Counted from the first letter of the stretch, positions 29,912-39,435 are shown. The stretch: 64,000 bases of DNA from Pseudomonas lini (GCF_001042905.1 NZ_JYLB01000003.1:743829-807828); one strand, 5' to 3'. Program-made: numbers and translations. Notes: generated by a model from the sequence alone, not told the origin.

Positions 29912-30349
29912 ATGCCCTACCACCATATTCTGGTCGCTGTAGATCTAACCGAAGAGTGCGATCCTGTAATCCACCGAGCTCGCGAACTCTCGGTGAGCAA
30001 TGGCGCGAAGCTATCCCTGGTGCATATCGTCGAACCGATGGCCATGGCCTTTGGCGGCGACGTGCCGATGGACCTTTCCCAGTTGCAACAGCAACAATTC
30101 GATCAAGCCAAAGAGCGCCTTGAGCGATTGATCGTGAAATACCCGGAACTCTCCAAGGAATACAGTCACTTGACCTACGGCCAGCCGCGTCAGGAGATTC
30201 ACCACCTCGCCAAGGAGCAAACGTGCGACCTGATCGTGGTGGGCAGTCATGGCCGACATGGCCTGGCATTGCTGCTCGGCTCCACCGCCAATGACGTACT
30301 GCACGGCGCGCCTTGCGATGTGCTGGCGGTGCGCCTGATCAAAAGCTGA
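29912..30349 (+). CDS. universal stress protein (UspA family)
   Basis: A 145-residue single-domain Usp with the N-terminal HILVAVDLTEE and the ATP-binding C-terminal pattern G-2X-G-9X-G(S/T) in GSHGRHGLALLLGSTAND. It therefore belongs to the ATP-binding UspFG-type group. Usp proteins aid survival in stasis, oxygen limitation or other stress, though no trigger is visible here. The ATG follows CAGGAGGAGCACCTC, a strong ribosome site. The frame runs on far upstream, but that part is not conserved in kind. It shares a bidirectional terminator with uup. Confidence 0.92.
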   Translation: MPYHHILVAVDLTEECDPVIHRARELSVSNGAKLSLVHIVEPMAMAFGGDVPMDLSQLQQQQFDQAKERLERLIVKYPELSKEYSHLTYGQPRQEIHHLAKEQTCDLIVVGSHGRHGLALLLGSTANDVLHGAPCDVLAVRLIKS

Positions 30350-30368
30350 CAACACAAAACCCTGTAGG

Positions 30369-30411
30369 AAAAAAGCCCGACACTCGAGTTACCGAAGTCG
30401 GGCTTTTTTAT
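30369..30411. terminator. bidirectional terminator between usp and uup
   Basis: AAAAAAGCCCGAC and GTCGGGCTTTTTT pair around a short loop, with A-tract and T-tract on either side, serving both convergent genes. Confidence 0.88.
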
Positions 30412-30422
30412 CGCCGGATCAA

Positions 30423-32342
30423 TCAGGCATCCAGCTCGGCCCAGCGCTCGACCATCACGTCGAGTTCAGCCTGCAACTGCTCCAACTGAGCGATCACCGC
30501 AGCCGTCTCGGCAGCAGGACGCTGATAGAAGCCGGCATCCGCCATCTGCGCTTCAACCACCACGATCTGCTGCTCCATGGCTTCGATCTGACCTGGCAAC
30601 ATTTCCAGCTCACGCTGCAACTTGTAGCTGAGCTTCTTCTTTGTCACCGGCGCCTCTACTGCCGCAGCGACTGGCACGGGTTCAGCAGTGACGACAGCCG
30701 AGTTCAGGTCGGCCTTGCCGGACTTGCTCTCGGTCACGCCCAACAGGCGCGGCGAGCCGCCCTGACGCAGCCAGTCCTGATAACCACCGACGTATTCGCG
30801 AACCTTGCCTTCGCCTTCGAAGACCAGGGTGCTGGTGACCACGTTGTCGAGGAATGCCCGGTCGTGGCTGACCATCAGCACGGTGCCGTTGAAGGTCAGC
30901 AAGACCTCTTCCAGCAACTCGAGGGTTTCCACGTCCAGGTCGTTGGTCGGTTCATCGAGTACCAGCAGGTTCGCCGGTTTGCTGAACAGTTTGGCCAGCA
31001 ACAGACGGGCACGCTCACCACCGGACAGCGCCTTGACCGGCGTGCGGGCACGCTGCGGGCTGAACAGGAAGTCGCCGAGGTAGCTCAGCACGTGGCGGCT
31101 CTGACCATCGATATCAATGAAATCGCGACCTTCGGCCACGTTGTCGATCACGGTCTTTTCCAGGTCCAGTTGATGGCGCAACTGGTCGAAGTAGGCCACG
31201 TCGATGCGCGTCCCCTCTTCCACTGTGCCGCTGGTCGGTTGCAGACCGCTGAGCATCAGTTTCAGCAGCGTGGTCTTGCCGGTACCGTTGGCGCCAAGCA
31301 AACCGATACGGTCGCCGCGCGTCAGGACCATCGAGAAATCCTTGATCAGGAACGGGCCACCCGGGTGAGCGAAGCTTACGTTCTCGAGGACCATCACCTG
31401 CTTGCCGGACTTGTCGGCAGTGTCCAGCTGAATGTTGGCCTTGCCGGTGCGCTCACGACGCTCGCTACGCTCAACGCGCAATGCTTTCAATGCGCGAACA
31501 CGGCCTTCGTTACGGGTGCGGCGAGCCTTGATGCCCTGACGGATCCAGACTTCTTCCTGGGCCAGTTTCTTGTCGAACAGCGCGTTGGCGGTTTCTTCAG
31601 CAGCCAGAGTCGCCTCTTTGTGCACGAGGAAACTCGCGTAGTCGCCGTTCCAGTCGATCAGGCCACCGCGATCCAGTTCCAGGATGCGGGTCGCGAGGTT
31701 CTGCAAGAATGAACGGTCGTGCGTGATGAACAGCACGGCGCCCTGGAAATCCTTCAGCGCTTCTTCGAGCCAGGCAATGGCGCCGATGTCCAAGTGGTTG
31801 GTCGGTTCGTCGAGCAGCAGCAGATCCGGTTCGGAAACCAGGGCCTGAGCCAGCAGGACGCGGCGACGCCAGCCGCCGGACAATTCGGCGAGGGTCTTGT
31901 CCGCCGGCAGTTGCAAGCGGCTCAAGGTGCTGTCGACCAGTTGCTGCAAACGCCAGCCGTCGCGGGCTTCGAGGTCGTGCTGGACGTGCATCAGTTTGTC
32001 CAGATCGGCGTCGGTGACGATGTTCTGGCTCAGGTGGTGATACTGCGCGAGCAGCTCGCCGACACCGTCCAGACCTTCGGCAACCACGTCGAACACGGTC
32101 CGCTCGTCGGCTACCGGCAATTCTTGCGGCAATTCGCCAATCTTTAGACCAGGTGCGCGCCAAACAGAGCCCTCATCAGGCTTCTGGTCGCCTTTGACGA
32201 GCTTCATCATGCTGGACTTGCCAGTGCCATTGCGGCCGATGATGCACACCCGCTCACCACGGGCGATCTGCCAGGACACCTTGTCCAACAACGGCATAGC
32301 GCCGAAAGCAAGGGACACATCGCTGAATTTGAGCAGGGTCAT
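30423..32342 (-). CDS. uup: ABC-F ATPase, Uup type
   Basis: A 639-residue soluble ABC-F protein with two ATPase cassettes and no membrane domain: Walker A GRNGTGKSS and GANGTGKTT, signatures LSGGWRRR and LSGGERAR, Walker B LLLLDEPTNHLD and LLVLDEPTNDLD. The linker between the cassettes is rich in Arg/Lys (RQGIKARRTRNEGRVRALK), as in ribosome-binding ABC-F factors, and the C-terminal ~90 residues form the coiled coil typical of Uup. Uup has been linked to translation and to suppression of tandem-repeat deletion. I use ATG 32342, which follows GGAGAAGCTC; nine codons upstream in frame lack support. Confidence 0.93.
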   Translation of the reverse strand: MTLLKFSDVSLAFGAMPLLDKVSWQIARGERVCIIGRNGTGKSSMMKLVKGDQKPDEGSVWRAPGLKIGELPQELPVADERTVFDVVAEGLDGVGELLAQYHHLSQNIVTDADLDKLMHVQHDLEARDGWRLQQLVDSTLSRLQLPADKTLAELSGGWRRRVLLAQALVSEPDLLLLDEPTNHLDIGAIAWLEEALKDFQGAVLFITHDRSFLQNLATRILELDRGGLIDWNGDYASFLVHKEATLAAEETANALFDKKLAQEEVWIRQGIKARRTRNEGRVRALKALRVERSERRERTGKANIQLDTADKSGKQVMVLENVSFAHPGGPFLIKDFSMVLTRGDRIGLLGANGTGKTTLLKLMLSGLQPTSGTVEEGTRIDVAYFDQLRHQLDLEKTVIDNVAEGRDFIDIDGQSRHVLSYLGDFLFSPQRARTPVKALSGGERARLLLAKLFSKPANLLVLDEPTNDLDVETLELLEEVLLTFNGTVLMVSHDRAFLDNVVTSTLVFEGEGKVREYVGGYQDWLRQGGSPRLLGVTESKSGKADLNSAVVTAEPVPVAAAVEAPVTKKKLSYKLQRELEMLPGQIEAMEQQIVVVEAQMADAGFYQRPAAETAAVIAQLEQLQAELDVMVERWAELDA

Positions 32343-32555
32343 GAGCTTCTCCAAAAACCGGGCGCGCATTCTACCTGACTTGAGGCTTCAGAAGGCCGGC
32401 AATTTCAATGTCGAAGCACTCTGCACAACAATTGTTGCGAACTTGTGCCGGCAGCTCGGCAAAGCTTTCACCCGCTGCTGGCAAAAGGCTAAGCTACGGA
32501 TAATTCAGTGCCGCGCTTGCCGGCACTTGTCATGATTTCTCTGCCCGGACGTCTC

Positions 32556-34484
32556 ATGCGCAGTCGCCTTTTCAATCTTTTTTCATGTTTGCTTCTTACA
32601 GCCGCTGTCGCTCAATCCGCCCAGGCGGTGGACCTGTCCACCCAACGCCAGTACTACGATGAAGCCAAGCGTGCCTTGGCCAAAGGCGATTCCGGCCCTT
32701 ATTTCCGTTACAGCCAGGCTCTGAGCGATTATCCGCTGGAGCCCTATCTGGCTTATGACGAACTGACCGCACGCCTGAAAACCGCGAGCAACGCCGAAAT
32801 AGAGAAATTCCTCGCCGAACACGGTGACCTGCCCCAAGCCAACTGGATGAAGTTGCGCTGGCTGCGTTGGCTGGCCGAACGCGGCGATTGGGCGACCTTC
32901 GTCAAATATTATGACCCCAAACTCAACTTCACCGAGCTGGACTGCCTGAACGCGCAGTATCAGATCAGCCATAACCGCAAGGCTGAAGGCTACGCCAACG
33001 CCGATAAACTCTGGCTGACCGGCAAAACCCAACCCGACGCTTGCGATGGTGTGTTCGGCATGTGGGCCGCCGAGGGTCAACTGACTGAACAGAAGCGCTG
33101 GGAACGCACCAAGCTCGCCGCCCAGGCACGCAACTATCCGCTGGTCAACAGCCTGATCAATGGCCTGACTACACTCGCACCGCGCGGTCGCCTGCTGGTG
33201 GAGGTGGCGCAAAAACCCGAGCTGCTCAATCAGCCGTCGCGCTTCATCCCGGCCGATGAACCGATGTCCGACATCGTCAGTCTCGGCCTGCGCCGTCTGG
33301 CCCGTCAGGATCCGGACAAGGCCATGGCCCTGCTCGACGGTTACGCCAGCAGCATGCACTTCTCCCGCGACGAAAAAGTCGCGATTGCCCGGGAAATCGG
33401 GCTGACCCTCGCGCGTCGTTTCGACAGTCGCGCGCTGGACGTAATGACCAAATACGACCCGGAACTGCGGGACAACACCGTTTCCGAATGGCGTTTGCGC
33501 CTGCTGTTGCGCCTGGCCCGTTGGGACGATGCCTATCAGCTGACCCGCCGCCTGCCTCAGGATCTGGCCACCACCAACCGCTGGCGTTACTGGCAGGCTC
33601 GTAGCCTGGAGCTGGCGCAGCCGCAGAATCCGGAAGCACAGACGCTTTACAAGGGCCTGGCTCGCGAGCGCGACTTCTACGGTTTCCTGGCGGCCGATCG
33701 CTCGCAATCCCCCTATTCGCTGAACAACAAACCGCTGGTGCTCAGTCAAGCGCTGATCAACAAGGTGCGTAATACCCCCGGCATACGACGCGCCCTGGAA
33801 TTCCATGCACGCGGGCAGATCGTCGACGGTCGTCGCGAGTGGTACCACGTCAGCCGGCACTTCAGCCGTGACGAAATGGTCGCCCAGGCGAAACTGGCTT
33901 ACGACCTGAAATGGTATTTCCCGGCGATCCGCACCATCAGTCAGGCGAAGTACTGGGACGACCTGGATATTCGCTTCCCGATGGCCCACCGCGAAACCCT
34001 GGTCCGTGAAGCCAAGGTCCGTGGCCTGCACTCGAGTTGGGTATTCGCCATCACTCGTCAGGAAAGCGCCTTCATGGCCGATGCACGCTCCGGCGTCGGT
34101 GCCAGCGGCTTGATGCAACTGATGCCCGGTACCGCCAAGGAAACCGCGCGCAAGTTCAGCATTCCCCTCGCTTCGCCGCAGCAAGTGTTCGATCCGGACA
34201 AGAACATTCAGCTCGGTGCCGCTTACCTGAGCCAGGTCCACAGCCAGTTCAACGGCAACCGCGTCCTCGCCTCTGCCGCCTACAACGCCGGCCCCGGCCG
34301 CGTCCGTCAATGGCTGCGCGGCGCCGATCACCTGAGCTTCGATGTGTGGGTGGAAAGCATCCCGTTCGACGAAACCCGCCAGTACGTGCAGAACGTGCTG
34401 TCGTACTCGGTGATCTACGGACAGAAACTCAACTCACCGCAGCCGCTGGTGGATTGGCATGAGCGGTATTTCGACGATCAATGA
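32556..34484 (+). CDS. slt: soluble lytic murein transglycosylase
   Basis: A 642-residue periplasmic enzyme that cleaves the MurNAc-GlcNAc bond with formation of 1,6-anhydro-MurNAc; its products feed the NagZ recycling route encoded at 18 kb. There is a signal peptide (MRSRLFNLFSCLLLTAAVAQSAQA) and then the long superhelical U- and L-domains. The C-terminal SLT domain has the catalytic Glu503 in RQESAF and the GLMQLMPGTA and AAYNAGPGRVRQW motifs. ATG 32556 gives a normal signal peptide; an in-frame ATG at 32532 would add eight residues. Confidence 0.94.
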   Translation: MRSRLFNLFSCLLLTAAVAQSAQAVDLSTQRQYYDEAKRALAKGDSGPYFRYSQALSDYPLEPYLAYDELTARLKTASNAEIEKFLAEHGDLPQANWMKLRWLRWLAERGDWATFVKYYDPKLNFTELDCLNAQYQISHNRKAEGYANADKLWLTGKTQPDACDGVFGMWAAEGQLTEQKRWERTKLAAQARNYPLVNSLINGLTTLAPRGRLLVEVAQKPELLNQPSRFIPADEPMSDIVSLGLRRLARQDPDKAMALLDGYASSMHFSRDEKVAIAREIGLTLARRFDSRALDVMTKYDPELRDNTVSEWRLRLLLRLARWDDAYQLTRRLPQDLATTNRWRYWQARSLELAQPQNPEAQTLYKGLARERDFYGFLAADRSQSPYSLNNKPLVLSQALINKVRNTPGIRRALEFHARGQIVDGRREWYHVSRHFSRDEMVAQAKLAYDLKWYFPAIRTISQAKYWDDLDIRFPMAHRETLVREAKVRGLHSSWVFAITRQESAFMADARSGVGASGLMQLMPGTAKETARKFSIPLASPQQVFDPDKNIQLGAAYLSQVHSQFNGNRVLASAAYNAGPGRVRQWLRGADHLSFDVWVESIPFDETRQYVQNVLSYSVIYGQKLNSPQPLVDWHERYFDDQ

Positions 34485-34512
34485 CCGGCAATGCCGGATA
34501 TGTAGGAGCTGT

Positions 34513-34610
34513 GTAGGAGCTGCCGCAGGCTGCGATCTTTTGATCTTTTGATCTTTTTCGGCTCAGCTAAAAACCAAGATCAAAAGATCGCAGCCTGCGG
34601 CAGCTCCTAC
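34513..34610. repeat. REP-type inverted repeat (GTAGGAGC family)
   Basis: GTAGGAGCTGCCGCAGGCTG ... complement at the right, with TTTTGATC repeated three times in the left arm. It follows slt and faces the tail of tai4. Confidence 0.85.
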
Positions 34611-34709
34611 ACCTGCACACAGCCGCCACCCCAATTTGCAGCCGAGCGGGTGGAGATGGCCGTGAGAGTGTAGGCGCTACCCCAGATGCCCGGCGCCAGG
34701 ATTAACGTT

Positions 34710-35141
34710 TCACTTGTCCTGCCTGTAAATCCGATTGGGGTGGATAACCAGACGCTTGACCTGTGCATCCAACTCGTTGCTGTGATACAGGTCCAGGCAT
34801 TTCAGCAAATCGAAACGCACGCCCTGGACTTCCGACTCGACCAGCGGGTTGTGATAGTCACGTGCCAAGTAACGATCCACCTGGGTCTTGATCGCGTCGG
34901 GGGCCTTTTCCAGGTCGTATTCGGTCCAGTCGCGCAATGCGCTGACGCTGCTTCCTGCGTCAATGGCTGCTGACTTGTCCTCCTTGTAGGCGTTCGCAAT
35001 GCAGGTCGCGAGCACCATGTCTTTGTAATTCTGCCCGTAGGTACGTGCACTGGCCTCCGGGGATACACCCCCAGTGTCTTTCGCATAACCAGCAGAGGCC
35101 AGCAACATGAGTGGCAGGATGCCCAATAGAACCTTCTTCAC
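34710..35141 (-). CDS. tai4: Tai4-family immunity protein of a T6SS amidase
   Basis: A 143-residue periplasmic protein that should neutralise the amidase encoded just upstream. It has a signal peptide (KKVLLGILPLMLLASAGYA) and a helical mature part with two Cys likely to form a disulfide (ATCIANAY and LLKCLDLYH), both typical of the Tai4 family. Its GTG start (35141) overlaps the stop of the amidase gene by the GTGA pattern, so translation is coupled. The open frame extends 40 codons further up inside the amidase gene; that part is shadow. Family assignment rests on the pairing with Tae4 and on these features. Confidence 0.85.
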   Translation of the reverse strand: MKKVLLGILPLMLLASAGYAKDTGGVSPEASARTYGQNYKDMVLATCIANAYKEDKSAAIDAGSSVSALRDWTEYDLEKAPDAIKTQVDRYLARDYHNPLVESEVQGVRFDLLKCLDLYHSNELDAQVKRLVIHPNRIYRQDK

Positions 35142-35638
35142 AGCAAGCTCCAGAAGTTCGCACGGTCGGTGCGATAGTTCACGCCGGGTTCGTTGAAATA
35201 GCAGTGGTCGTAGCAAGTACTGCCGTTGAACAGCGTGGCATGCCCCTGGGCATCCCACCAACCCTGCACTTCAAACAGGATCACCCCCTTCTTGCCTCTC
35301 AGGGTTCCGCCACCCGAGGGTGGATACTGCACGACTTCAGCTTTGCCCCAGCGTTGCTCCAGAAAGGCAATAAGGTTTTTGACGCGGAAGAAGTACTGGG
35401 ACTTGTCGGCACCGGACACGGTTTGCCCCGGCACACTTGGAATTTTCAGGCCTGCCTGGTTCAGGATATAGCTCATCCGTACCGCGCAGGTGTTGCTCCA
35501 GCGCTGTGTCGGGTCAGGGTTGTTGATATTCTTTTCAACATATCCCCCAATGACTTCGGCGACCTTGACTCCCGAGTTGGAGGGATCATAAATTTGCTGC
35601 GAAGCCGTCCAGGCAGCAATGAAAGGAATTCTTTTCAT
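35138..35638 (-). CDS. tae4: type VI secretion amidase effector, Tae4 family
   Basis: A 166-residue NlpC/P60-type DL-endopeptidase predicted to be injected by a type VI secretion system and to cleave the gamma-D-Glu/mDAP bond of rival peptidoglycan. The catalytic triad can be read: Cys51 in WSNTCAVRMS, His133 in GHATLFNG and Asp144; the 11-residue His-Asp spacing is that of known Tae4. Cys142/Cys146 (CYDHC) may form the family's disulfide. No signal peptide, as expected for a T6SS cargo. ATG 35638 is preceded by AAGGACGTACC. No T6SS structural gene, VgrG or Hcp is present in the window, so delivery must depend on loci elsewhere. Confidence 0.88.
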   Translation of the reverse strand: MKRIPFIAAWTASQQIYDPSNSGVKVAEVIGGYVEKNINNPDPTQRWSNTCAVRMSYILNQAGLKIPSVPGQTVSGADKSQYFFRVKNLIAFLEQRWGKAEVVQYPPSGGGTLRGKKGVILFEVQGWWDAQGHATLFNGSTCYDHCYFNEPGVNYRTDRANFWSLL

Positions 35639-35901
35639 CGGTACGTCCTTGTTTTGAATATTCAGCAAAATCGTCGTGAGGCCCTGCTCATGATTGCTAA
35701 GGCCCCAGCAGTCCGGCGCAGGGGCACGGATAAAGCCTAGGTCATCGTACTGATGACGGAAGGAGCCAAATGACTGCCCTATTGACCCGCTTTCAGTCAG
35801 AAAAGTGCATCAAAAGGTGGTTTTTTTTCCTGGTTGAACGCTGTGGAGGGCTGGTTCGCGCAACTGGAAAGACTAGCGCTGTACCGGGGCGCCAGCAGAG
35901 C

Positions 35902-37680
35902 CTACACTCGCAGATCGGTTTCGGCCTTGCCGTCATTGAACTGCAACGCTGCCAGCCGTGCATACAGCGCATTACTCGCAATCAACTCCTGATGCGTCCC
36001 CACCGCCACCAGTTTCCCTTGGTCCATCACCGCGATCCGGTCAGCATTCTTCACCGTGGCCAGTCGGTGGGCGATGACCAGTGTGGTGCGGTTTTTCATC
36101 AGGCTGGGCAGGGCTTGCTGGATCAGGTGTTCGCTCTGGGCATCGAGGGCGCTGGTGGCTTCGTCCAGCAGCAGGATCGGCGCGTCCACCAGCAGCGCAC
36201 GGGCGATGGCTAGGCGCTGGCGTTGCCCGCCGGATAAACCGAGACCAGCGTCACCGAGGTGAGTCTGGTAGCCGTTGGGCATTTGCTCGATGAAGTCGTG
36301 GGCATAGGCGATTTTCGCGGCTTCCTGGACTTGGGCCAAAGTTGCCGTCGGGTGACCGTAGCGAATGTTCTCTTCGATGCTGCCGTAGAACAGCGCCGGG
36401 GTCTGCGAGACGAGGGCGAAACAGCGACGCAGGTCCAGAGGATCGAGTTGAGTCAGCGGCACGCCGTCCAGCAGGATGTGTCCTTCGATGGGGTCGTAAA
36501 AGCGCAATAGCAGGTCATACACCGTCGACTTGCCGGCACCGGACGGCCCTACCAATGCAAGCGTTTCGCCGGCGTTGATCGTCAGATTCAGACCATCGAC
36601 TGCATAGCTTTGCGGACGCGACGGGTAGGAAAAACGCACATCTTGCAGCACCAGATCGCCCTTCACCCGCTCAGGCAACGTCACCAGGTCCTGGGTCGGT
36701 GGCTGGATGATGTTTTCCGAACGCAATAACTCGGCAATCCGCTCCGCCGCCCCTGCTGCACGCTGCAGTTCGCCGATCACCTCACTCAACGTGCCAAAGG
36801 CACCGCCGACGATCAGGCTGTAAAAAACGAACGCTGCCAGCTCACCCGCGGAAATCCTCCCGGCGATGACATCCATGCCGCCGACCCAGAGCATCACCCC
36901 GACGGCGCCCAACACCAGCAGGATCACCAGGGTAATCAACCAGGCCCGCTGGAAAATGCGCTTACGGGCGGTGTTGAAAGCCTCTTCGACGGTCGTGGCA
37001 AAACGCTGCTCGTCCTGAACCTGATGGTTGTAGGCCTGCACGGTTTTGATTTGACTCAGGGTTTCGGAGACATAGCTGCCGATATCGGCAATCCGGTCCT
37101 GGCTCAAACGCGACAGGGTGCGCACCCGGCGACCAAAAATCAGGATCGGCGCGACCACCAGCGGCAACGCGACCACCACGATGCTGGTGAGTTTGGGGTT
37201 AGTGATAAACAGCAAGACAATCCCGCCGATCACCATCAGCCCATTACGCAGGAACAGCGACAGCGAAGAGCCGATTACCGATTGCAACAGCGTGGTGTCG
37301 GCGGTCAGCCGTGACTGAATCTCGGAGCTGCGGTTGTCTTCATAGAACCCCGGATGCAGGTAGACCAGATGGTTGAACACCCGACGGCGGATGTCGGCGA
37401 CAACACGCTCGCCGATCCACGACACCAGATAAAACCGTGCAAAGGTGCCAATTGCCAGACCGACCACCAGCAGCATGAACACACCGATGGATCGGTTGAG
37501 CAAATGCGGCGACTGGGTCATGAAACCCTGATCCACCAGCAGGCGAATCCCCTGCCCCATGGACAAGGTGATACCGGCAGTGACGATCAACGCCAGCAAG
37601 GCACCCAAGGCCGGCCAGCGATAAGGCGCGAGGAAACGGCTGGCCAGACGAATGGCGCGGCGGTGACGGGAAGAGAGCAT
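35902..37680 (-). CDS. MsbA-like ABC exporter (fused membrane and ATPase domains)
   Basis: A half-transporter of about 592 residues, acting as a homodimer in the inner membrane. An N-terminal ABC transporter membrane domain with six helices (20-315) is followed by an ATPase domain: Walker A GPSGAGKST, Q-loop LVSQTPALF, signature LSGGQRQR, Walker B PILLLDEATSALD, switch His in IAHRL. It resembles the multidrug/lipid exporter group rather than essential MsbA; the substrate is unknown. ATGs at 37680 and 37689 and a TTG at 37701 are all possible starts; 37680 is just before the first basic, helix-leading segment. tae4 lies 263 bases downstream on the same strand. Confidence 0.85.
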   Translation of the reverse strand: MLSSRHRRAIRLASRFLAPYRWPALGALLALIVTAGITLSMGQGIRLLVDQGFMTQSPHLLNRSIGVFMLLVVGLAIGTFARFYLVSWIGERVVADIRRRVFNHLVYLHPGFYEDNRSSEIQSRLTADTTLLQSVIGSSLSLFLRNGLMVIGGIVLLFITNPKLTSIVVVALPLVVAPILIFGRRVRTLSRLSQDRIADIGSYVSETLSQIKTVQAYNHQVQDEQRFATTVEEAFNTARKRIFQRAWLITLVILLVLGAVGVMLWVGGMDVIAGRISAGELAAFVFYSLIVGGAFGTLSEVIGELQRAAGAAERIAELLRSENIIQPPTQDLVTLPERVKGDLVLQDVRFSYPSRPQSYAVDGLNLTINAGETLALVGPSGAGKSTVYDLLLRFYDPIEGHILLDGVPLTQLDPLDLRRCFALVSQTPALFYGSIEENIRYGHPTATLAQVQEAAKIAYAHDFIEQMPNGYQTHLGDAGLGLSGGQRQRLAIARALLVDAPILLLDEATSALDAQSEHLIQQALPSLMKNRTTLVIAHRLATVKNADRIAVMDQGKLVAVGTHQELIASNALYARLAALQFNDGKAETDLRV

Positions 37681-37946
37681 GAAGATCATCCGATGGCGCA
37701 ACCAATGGTTTTAACTCGACCAAGCCTACACCGGTCAATGGGATTGAACGCTGTAAATCATAATGAGTCAGGTTAATTATGACCGCCAAGACTAGTGGCT
37801 AGATATTATTGGTCTAAAGTCCGGGTGGAAACATCCAGGTATTTCTGGTGGACTGAAGATGCCGACCTGAAGATCGCAGGGAGTTGTCACAGCCCGGTCA
37901 CCTGGCGGTTTTACAGTAAGCACACAACCTGATGAGGAGACAGGCC

Positions 37947-38126
37947 ATGTCCTTGCAAAACAGCAGCGATGACAAGATTCCAGTGATCCGCACGCAGCCA
38001 GACCAGTCTCTGGGTTGCTCGATTATTGATAAGGATGGGCACGAAGTACCGATCACTGAAAACATGATCCAGGACGCTTGCCGCGAACTGGAAAAGCGAT
38101 TGGTCAAGCCTGCCGAACAAGAGTGA
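37947..38126 (+). CDS. small PA1571-type conserved protein
   Basis: A 59-residue soluble protein (MSLQNSSDDKIPVIRTQP...LGCSIIDKDGHEVPITENMI...CRELEKRLV) closely resembling the short protein known as PA1571 in P. aeruginosa. The function is unknown. It is preceded by GAGGAGACAGGCC, a strong ribosome site, and followed at once by a clear terminator, so it is a genuine single-gene transcript. The 180-base coding part is well kept across pseudomonads as far as I remember. Confidence 0.85.
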   Translation: MSLQNSSDDKIPVIRTQPDQSLGCSIIDKDGHEVPITENMIQDACRELEKRLVKPAEQE

Positions 38127-38141
38127 TGTAGCCACCGTCTT

Positions 38142-38171
38142 CTTGGCCCGGCTCTTTTAGCCGGGTTTTTT
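38142..38171 (+). terminator. intrinsic terminator after the PA1571-type gene
   Basis: GCCCGGCT-CTTTT-AGCCGGGT followed by TTTTTT. Confidence 0.88.
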
Positions 38172-38201
38172 ATGGGTGCCTTTTGAGGGTGCTGCGCGCC
38201 C

Positions 38202-38277
38202 TATCGCGGGCTCCCACAGGATTACCGCGATTTCAAAATTGACGCATGACCTGTGGGAGCGTGGCTTGCCCGCGATA
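38202..38277. repeat. REP-type inverted repeat (GTGGGAGC family)
   Basis: TATCGCGGGCTCCCACAGG at the left and CCTGTGGGAGCGTGGCTTGC ... CGCGATA at the right, between the terminator and the pdxB stop. The left arm lacks the internal seven-base GCAAGCC(A) part, so this copy is asymmetric. Confidence 0.8.
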
Positions 38278-38292
38278 AGGCCAATGCGGTAC

Positions 38293-39435
38293 TCAGACAG
38301 CCGAAGCACCCAACGCCGCCACGATCCGCTGCAACGCCGGCGAATCCCCCTCGATCCGCACCTTCAACCCATCGATCTCACGCCGCAGCGGGTAATGCTT
38401 GCGCAAAGCATCGAACGCCGCGCGCTGCTCGCTCACATTACCTACAAGGCTGCGACGGAAATCCGCGTCGTCACGGCGCGGGTCGTACACGCCACGGCAC
38501 AACATCGCCAGTGCCCAGGCCGGATCACTGTCGGCGTTCAACGTCACTCCCGACAACCAAGGCGCTGGCAGCAAGTCGCTCAGGTGAACCTGTTCCGGTT
38601 GCCCGAGGAACTCGCAAAACGCCTGATAGATCTGCGCCGTCCCGCGCTGTTTGCCGTCCAGGCTATAACCGGCAATGTGCGGCGTCGCCAGCACACACAA
38701 CTCGACCAGTGCCACATCGACCTCGGGCTCAGCCTCCCAGACATCCAGCACCGCTTGCAAGTCTTCACGCTGCAACAGCACCTGGCGCAGGGCGGCATTG
38801 TCGATGACCGGGCCACGACTGGCGTTGATCAGCCATGTGCCTGGCTTGAGTTGGTTCAACCGGTTTTTATCGAACAGATGCCAGGTCGACTGAGGCCCCT
38901 GCTTGTCCAGCGGAGTGTGCAGACTGATGACGTCGCATTGCTCGATGATCTGCTCGAGGCTAACGTAATCGCCCCCTTCAGCGGCTTGCCGTGGGGGATC
39001 GCAGACCAGCACGTTCCAGCCCAGGCCTTGCAGAACCTTGACCAGCCGCCCGCCCACTTCGCCGGCGCCGACCACGCCGTAGGTTCGTTGAGTCAGGTCG
39101 GCACCTTCGATTTCGGCCAGTGTCAGCAGGCTGCCCAGCACGTAATCGACCACACCCCGGGCATTGCAACCTGGCGCGCTGGACCAGGTGATGCCGGCCT
39201 GTTGAAAGTAATCCAGGTCCAGGTGATCGGTGCCGATGGTGCAGGTGCCGACGAAGCGCACCTTGCTGCCTTCGAGCAATTGGCGGTTGACGTTGGTCAC
39301 CGAGCGCACCAACAGAACATCGGCCTGCTCGACATTGGCGCGGTCGATGACACGTCCCGGTACCCGGCGGATTTCACCGAAACCTGCGAAGAAGGCATCG
39401 AGCAGCGGGATATTTTCGTCGGCAACAATCAGCAT
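38293..39435 (-). CDS. pdxB: erythronate-4-phosphate dehydrogenase (vitamin B6 synthesis)
   Basis: A 380-residue NAD-dependent 2-hydroxyacid dehydrogenase for the second step of the DXP-dependent pyridoxal phosphate route. The Rossmann motif [13 protein letters not shown] (~115-127) is followed by the catalytic Arg in [10 protein letters not shown], Glu in VWEAEP and His in ATPHIAGYS. The C-terminal extra domain ([32 protein letters not shown]) separates PdxB from SerA and other members. The start ATG follows AGGAGCCTGCC. Confidence 0.96.
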   Translation of the reverse strand: MLIVADENIPLLDAFFAGFGEIRRVPGRVIDRANVEQADVLLVRSVTNVNRQLLEGSKVRFVGTCTIGTDHLDLDYFQQAGITWSSAPGCNARGVVDYVLGSLLTLAEIEGADLTQRTYGVVGAGEVGGRLVKVLQGLGWNVLVCDPPRQAAEGGDYVSLEQIIEQCDVISLHTPLDKQGPQSTWHLFDKNRLNQLKPGTWLINASRGPVIDNAALRQVLLQREDLQAVLDVWEAEPEVDVALVELCVLATPHIAGYSLDGKQRGTAQIYQAFCEFLGQPEQVHLSDLLPAPWLSGVTLNADSDPAWALAMLCRGVYDPRRDDADFRRSLVGNVSEQRAAFDALRKHYPLRREIDGLKVRIEGDSPALQRIVAALGASAV

